NCBI RefSeq assembly: GCF_002355415.1
Contig: NZ_AP014936.1
Span: forward strand, 992,001 to 1,056,000
Source of the DNA: Sulfurifustis variabilis
Lineage (GTDB): Bacteria; Pseudomonadota; Gammaproteobacteria; Acidiferrobacterales; Sulfurifustaceae
Length of the DNA stretch: 64,000 nucleotides
Reading direction: 5' to 3'
The notes beneath the pieces were generated by a model. It did not search any database, was not told where the DNA came from, and saw only the letters and a list, made by a program, of their open reading frames with translations. Made by a program: the position numbers and the translations under genes. Of this stretch, positions 57,642 through 64,000 are shown one piece after another; position 1 is the first letter of the stretch; every line of letters starts with the position of its first letter.

Positions 57642-57953
57642 ATGGAACCTGCGGAGCCGCTGTGGCAACGGGTGCCGACCCGCGACGAGCACGGTCAGCT
57701 GCTCTCCGACTTCATGATGATCATCCCGGGTCTGCGCGCGAGACCTCCCCACCTCATCGACCGCGCGGTGGCGGCGATCGAGGACGTGCTGCTCCACTAT
57801 CGACGGGTCGTCGTCTTCGCCGACCTGAACCTCCGGTTGAACGTGCTCTGGGTCAGCGTGCGGCCGCGTCCCGGAATATGCCTCGAGCTTCCTGCCGCCA
57901 TTGCCTTGCGCGTGCCCGAAGCCAAGCTCGTCGCGCACAAGTCGGGGCGCTGA
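57642..57953 (+). CDS. conserved small protein of unknown function
   Basis: The 103-residue protein from the ATG at 57642 has an ordered sequence (HGQLLSDFMMIIPGLRARP, DRAVAAIEDVLLHYRRVVVFADLN, LNVLWVSVRPRPGICLELPAAI, RVPEAKLVAHK) with good hydrophobic periodicity. Similar small proteins seem to occur in other gammaproteobacteria, but no function is known. The frame is open upstream, but that part is low complexity, so I start here. It is divergent from prkA. Confidence 0.65.
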   Translation: MEPAEPLWQRVPTRDEHGQLLSDFMMIIPGLRARPPHLIDRAVAAIEDVLLHYRRVVVFADLNLRLNVLWVSVRPRPGICLELPAAIALRVPEAKLVAHKSGR

Positions 57954-58068
57954 TAACACTGCCGCATTAGCCCGGATTGACAGGCGTTCGGCGCGCGACC
58001 GACCATGAAAGGGGACCTGACCGCTCGGGAATTCCCCGGATCGGCGGCACGGCGGAGGCGGGGACGCC

Positions 58069-59625
58069 ATGCTGTTACGCGACGTCGTCGAGACCTCCGC
58101 CCGGGTCGGCGCGAGCGCCGGCCGTCTGGACAAGGTGGCGGCGCTGGCCGAGCTCCTGGCCCGTCTGCCACCCGCCGAGGCGCCCATTGCGATCGGCTAC
58201 CTCACCGGCCGCCTTCCCCAGGGGCGCATCGGCATCGGCGGGTCCCTGCTGGCGTGCGCGCGCAGCAGGCCGGCCGCCACCGCCTCGCTGACGCTCACGG
58301 AGGTCGACCGCGCCTTCCGGTTGCTGTCCCAAACGAAAGGCGCGGGGTCGACCTCGAGCCGACGGGAGGCGCTCGCGGGTCTGTACCGTCGTGCGACCGC
58401 CGAGGAACAGTCGTTTCTCGAGCGGCTCGTCGTGGGGGAGCTTCGGCAGGGCGCACTGGAGGGCGTGATGCTGGATGCAGTGGCCGCGGCGACGGGTATT
58501 GCCAGCGCCGAGTTGCGGGCGGCCGCCATGCTCGCCGGCGACCTGCCGACGGTCGCGTCGGTCGCGCTCGCGGAGGGCCGCGCGGGGCTGTCCCGATTCG
58601 GGTTGCGGCTCTTCACGCCGGTCAAACCGATGCTGGCACAACCCGTCGCGGACCTGGCGGAGGCCCTCGGCACCCTCGGGACGGCCGCCCTCGAGTACAA
58701 GCTGGACGGGGCCCGCGTGCAGGTGCACAAGGCGGGGAACGAGGTCCGGGTCTACAGCCGCCGCCTGAACGACGTGACGGATTCGGTGCCGGAAGTCGTC
58801 GAGGCGGCGCGAGACCTGCCGGCCGACCGGCTGGTGCTCGACGGGGAGACGATCGCCCTGACTCCCTCCGGGCGCCCGCAACCGTTCCAGCTCACGATGC
58901 GCCGGTTCGGGCGCCGGTTCGAGGTCGAGCGTCTTCGGGCCGAGCTTCCGCTCGCCGTCTTCTTCTTCGACTGCCTGCATCGGGACGGGGAAGACCTGGT
59001 CGCACGATCGACGGCCGACCGCTTCGGCGTCCTGGCGTCCGTCGTGCCGCCGGGGCGACGCGTCGAACGTGCCGTGACGTCCGAGCCCGGCGAGGCGGAG
59101 GCGTTTCTCATGGACGCGCTCGCGCGCGGACACGAGGGCGTCATGGCCAAGTCGCTCTCCGCGCCTTACATGGCCGGCGCGCGCGGAAGCGGATGGCTCA
59201 AGATCAAGCGCGCGCACACGCTGGACCTCGTCGTGCTGGCGGCGGAGTGGGGACACGGCCGGCGCCGCGGCTGGCTCAGCAACCTGCATCTCGGCGCCCG
59301 CGACCCGGCGAGCGGCGGGTACGTCATGCTCGGCAAGACGTTCAAGGGCATGACGGACGAGGCGCTCGCCTGGCAGACCGGAAGGCTGCTGGCGCTCGCT
59401 GAACGCCGCGACCGCGATGCCGTGTACGTCAGGCCGGCGCTCGTCGTGGAGGTCGCGTTCAACGACGTGCAGGCGAGCCCGCAGTACCCGGCCGGGCTCG
59501 CCCTGCGCTTCGCGCGCGTGAAGGCCTATCGTCCGGACAAGACGCCGGAGGAAGCCGATACGGTCGAAACGGTCCGGCGCCTCTACGCCCGCCAGACGAG
59601 CGCGCCCGCGGAGCGGACGCCGTGA
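58069..59625 (+). CDS. ATP-dependent DNA ligase (LigB type)
   Basis: The 518-residue protein has the archaeal/mycobacterial LigB plan: a helical DNA-binding domain (about 1-190), the adenylation domain with motif I EYKLDGARVQVHK (nucleotidyl-lysine K211), RLNDVTDSVPE, DGETIAL and KIKRAHTLDLVVLAAEWGHG, and an OB-fold end. The lysine and surrounding motifs are intact. Bacteria use NAD-dependent LigA for replication, so this is a repair-type second ligase. No ligase-associated exonuclease or helicase gene is next to it. The PagL-like gene overlaps its stop as GTGA. Confidence 0.93.
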   Translation: MLLRDVVETSARVGASAGRLDKVAALAELLARLPPAEAPIAIGYLTGRLPQGRIGIGGSLLACARSRPAATASLTLTEVDRAFRLLSQTKGAGSTSSRREALAGLYRRATAEEQSFLERLVVGELRQGALEGVMLDAVAAATGIASAELRAAAMLAGDLPTVASVALAEGRAGLSRFGLRLFTPVKPMLAQPVADLAEALGTLGTAALEYKLDGARVQVHKAGNEVRVYSRRLNDVTDSVPEVVEAARDLPADRLVLDGETIALTPSGRPQPFQLTMRRFGRRFEVERLRAELPLAVFFFDCLHRDGEDLVARSTADRFGVLASVVPPGRRVERAVTSEPGEAEAFLMDALARGHEGVMAKSLSAPYMAGARGSGWLKIKRAHTLDLVVLAAEWGHGRRRGWLSNLHLGARDPASGGYVMLGKTFKGMTDEALAWQTGRLLALAERRDRDAVYVRPALVVEVAFNDVQASPQYPAGLALRFARVKAYRPDKTPEEADTVETVRRLYARQTSAPAERTP

Positions 59626-60096
59626 GGCGCGGGTGCGGGAAAACCCTCGCGGGCGGACGGGCGCGAAGGGGCCGCGTCCTGGCGGCCGTCGTCGCGCTGC
59701 TTCCCGGTGGGACGTGGGCCGATTCGTACGCCGGCATCGGTTTCGGCGTGGTGCATACGAACGGCACGGCGTATCACGTGGCGACGAACGTGTACCGGGA
59801 TTTCGAGCTGCACTTCAGCTCGTGGAACGGGGACGATCACTCGCAGGGCGTGGGCGTCGGCTACCGGTGGAACGCGCGGCACGGTTTGAGCGCCGTGCTG
59901 GGGTTCGCGTACCTGGGCCGGATCTCGGACAACCTTCTGCGCCATGCGGACGCCTACATCGAGGTGCGTTGGCGCTTTCTCGATCGCTACTCCTGTCAGC
60001 TGAGCCACTACTCGACGATCGGCGACGACCGCGGAGAGAACCTGTTTCTCTGCGGCCTCCACGTCGACTGGGATCTCGCCGGCGGGGTCGGCCGGC

Positions 60097-60116
<20 letters not shown>
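59622..60116 (+). CDS. PagL-like outer-membrane protein
   Basis: The 164-residue protein starts at GTG, overlapping the ligase stop. A basic N-terminus with a signal (RVLAAVVALLPGGTWA) is followed by aromatic beta strands (YAGIGFGVVHTNGTAYHV, HFSSWNGDD) of a small beta-barrel. LSHYSTIGDDRGEN carries H129, S131 and E139, like the His-Ser-Glu of PagL lipid A 3-O-deacylases, though the Ser-Glu spacing is shorter than in PagL. Deacylase activity is therefore uncertain. The last 20 bp overlap the convergent lon gene. Confidence 0.55.
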
Positions 60117-62541
<2,425 letters not shown>

Positions 62542-62543
62542 TG

Positions 62544-62936
62544 TCATCCTTTGCGCAGGCTGATCGCGAGGCAGCCGTTCGCGAGCTCCTGGCGATCGGT
62601 CTCGTAGACGCCGGGCGGCAGCTCGATCAGCCGCTCGAAGCGGCCGTGCGGAATCTCGAGGCGTTGGATGGTCGCCGCCCGCAACAGGGCGGGCAGCGGC
62701 CGGATGCCCGTCACGCGCAGCACGCCGCCTTCCAGGTCGATCTGGATCTGCTCCGGCGGGACGCCGGGCAGCGCGACCAGCACGATCAGCCCGATGTCGG
62801 TCTCGAATATGTCCACCGGCGGCTCCCAGGCCGGACCGCGCCCGGAGACCGTGCACTGGAAGAACTGCCGGTGCAGGCGCTCCGCGCGCTCGACGACCTG
62901 CACCGCCTCCGCCCACATCCAGCTCCGATACCGCAC
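62544..62936 (-). CDS. small heat-shock protein (Hsp20/alpha-crystallin)
   Basis: The 130-residue protein has the alpha-crystallin domain (about 38-130): PPVDIFETDIGLIVLVALPGV, then GGVLRVTGIRPLP, then GRFERLIELPPGV and ANGCLAISLRKG. Hsp20 proteins hold unfolded clients. The GTG start is supported by GAGGAG 6 bases upstream. Adjacent to lon, it suggests a joint protein quality-control unit. Confidence 0.88.
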   Translation of the reverse strand: MRYRSWMWAEAVQVVERAERLHRQFFQCTVSGRGPAWEPPVDIFETDIGLIVLVALPGVPPEQIQIDLEGGVLRVTGIRPLPALLRAATIQRLEIPHGRFERLIELPPGVYETDRQELANGCLAISLRKG

Positions 62937-63009
62937 GCCGCGCTCCTCGTGATCCGTAAAGGTGCCTAGACTAAGCTGCGTTGCACGACGAGGGCAACCA
63001 CCGCAGACG

Positions 63010-64000
63010 TCAGCCCCCGGGCGGCGCGAAGGCCGCGAGTCGCCTGAGGGCTTGGCGTTTCTCGCCCGCGTCGACGGCGGCGCGCCCGAGCGCGTCGTGC
63101 AGCACCGCGATCGTGCGGTCGTACGTCTCGCGATCGACCGCGTAGGGCGTTCCGTCCTTGCCGCCGTGTGCGAAGGAGAAGCGCGCCGGGTCCCGCGTGC
63201 TCGCCGGGCTGCCGTAAATCAGCTCGGCGATGAGGGCGAGCGCCCGGAGCGTCTTCGCGCCGACGCCCGGAACGGCGAGCAGCGCGGCGAAATCGGCGGG
63301 CGCGCGCTCGTAGGTGCTGACCAGTATCTTGTGCAGGTAGCGCGGATCGATGTCCGCCGACGCGACCGGGTGCCGGCCGGGCAGCACGAGCGTCGGAAGC
63401 CGTTCGACGACGCGCGCGACGTCGCGGTCCGGCGTGCGCGCGAGCTCGGCGATCGCCGCTCGGCTCCCGTCGCTTTCCGCCGCGACGAGGTTCAGCACCT
63501 CGCCGCGCCGGTCGCAGCACACGGCCGCGTGCGGCTCGTTCACGAAGCTCTCGACGCGGCTGCCGAGCCAGTGATAGCGGCGCGCCGTGCCTTCGCCGTC
63601 GTTGAGCCCCTGCTGCACGACGCACCAGCGCCCGTTCCGGGTGAAGAAGAAGCTGTGGTGATAGAGCTCGTAGCCGTCCTGCACGGCCGCGCTGTCGACC
63701 TTCGCCGCCAGCCGGCTTGCCTGGACGAGCGCGTCGGGTGCGCGCGCGAGGCGCACGCACGCCGCTTCGATCTCGCCCGGCGTGCGCCGCGACGCGGCGC
63801 CCTTACCGCCTGCGGCGTAGAGGCCGAGCTCCTGCTCGAGTCCCTTCACGCCTTCCTTGATCGCGCCGCAGGTCGTCGTGGTGACGCCGCTCGAGTGCCA
63901 GTCGAAGCCGAGCACGCAGCCGAGGGCCTGGAACCAGTAGGGATCGGAAAGCCGCGCGAGCACTTCGTCCGGGCCGTGCTCGTCGACCACGTGGCAGACG
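63010..64000 (-). CDS. DUF763 domain protein, N-terminus beyond window
   Basis: The visible 330 residues read through the window edge; the internal GTG at 63990 is not the true start. The sequence has DPYWFQALGCVLGFDWHSSGVTTTTCGAIKEG near the edge and ELYHHSFFFTRNGRWCVVQQGL, typical of DUF763. It also has a helix-hairpin-helix-like LLAVPGVGAKTLRALALIAELIYG, which suggests nucleic-acid binding. The function of DUF763 is unknown, and members are common in archaea and thermophiles. It is on the same strand as hsp20 and lon, 73 bp upstream of hsp20. Confidence 0.85.
   Translation of the reverse strand, partial: VCHVVDEHGPDEVLARLSDPYWFQALGCVLGFDWHSSGVTTTTCGAIKEGVKGLEQELGLYAAGGKGAASRRTPGEIEAACVRLARAPDALVQASRLAAKVDSAAVQDGYELYHHSFFFTRNGRWCVVQQGLNDGEGTARRYHWLGSRVESFVNEPHAAVCCDRRGEVLNLVAAESDGSRAAIAELARTPDRDVARVVERLPTLVLPGRHPVASADIDPRYLHKILVSTYERAPADFAALLAVPGVGAKTLRALALIAELIYGSPASTRDPARFSFAHGGKDGTPYAVDRETYDRTIAVLHDALGRAAVDAGEKRQALRRLAAFAPPGG

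Noticed and set aside
57149-57643. Several frames of 60-190 codons upstream of prkA.
   Set aside because: They overlap each other on both strands and are compositionally biased.

Overview
This window is about 64 kb of very GC-rich (roughly two-thirds G+C or more), densely packed bacterial chromosome. The gene set fits a gammaproteobacterium: recC-recB-recD, a type 1 glutamate-cysteine ligase, RlmKL, a PrkA-YeaH-SpoVR operon, minimal PutA, DUF1244 and DUF6279 proteins, and a caa3-type oxidase. The genus cannot be fixed from sequence alone. No phage, insertion sequence, CRISPR array, tRNA or rRNA was seen. The regions read as housekeeping and stress chromosome rather than an island.

Layout. 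1-4.2 kb: the end of a HemJ/CopD-like membrane protein, a DUF2231 membrane protein, and a caa3-type cytochrome oxidase made of a subunit II-cytochrome c fusion and a subunit I-III fusion. 4.4-5.7 kb: a cysteine-cluster protein and a NahK-like sugar kinase. 5.9-14.5 kb: recC, recB and recD, joined by GTGA overlaps. 14.5-18.6 kb: small proteins (Rho-N-like, FmdB zinc ribbon, lipoprotein, two RRM proteins) and a decayed flavin-oxidase-like pseudogene. 18.9-28.1 kb: GlpQ-like phosphodiesterase, pirin, gshA, a PBP7-like peptidase, an EF-G-like GTPase and rlmKL. 28.2-35.6 kb: DUF411, AI-2E permease, DUF3775, sirtuin, DM13, DUF1244, a hairpin-rich gap, pckA and an Ap4A phosphorylase-like protein. 35.4-41.7 kb: a cold-shock protein with a clear terminator, a LOG-family protein, and a tight five-gene run (CHASE2 protein, SH3 lipoprotein, M48 protease, DEDDh exonuclease, exported methyltransferase). 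41.7-47.1 kb: DUF1059, VOC, pyrophosphatase, a lipoprotein and putA. 47.1-52.4 kb: two divergent msrA genes, a universal stress protein, and a response regulator facing a GGDEF-EAL protein that has a sigma-54-like promoter. 52.5-57.0 kb: spoVR, yeaH and prkA. 57.6-64 kb: a conserved small protein, a LigB-type ATP-dependent DNA ligase, a PagL-like protein, lon, a small heat-shock protein and a truncated DUF763 gene.

Taken together the genes emphasise DNA repair (RecBCD, ligase), protein quality control (Lon, Hsp20, M48, two MsrA), redox and stress defence (GshA, Usp, PrkA operon, cold shock, RRM proteins) and central metabolism (PckA, PutA, pyrophosphatase). The least explained structures are the 37.1-41.7 kb envelope operon, an AT-rich dyad repeat present twice, a hairpin cluster at 32.2-32.3 kb, and the predicted leaderless sigma-54 promoter at 49.77 kb. 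Many start codons are GTG or TTG. Large open frames opposite the real genes are composition artefacts and were left out.
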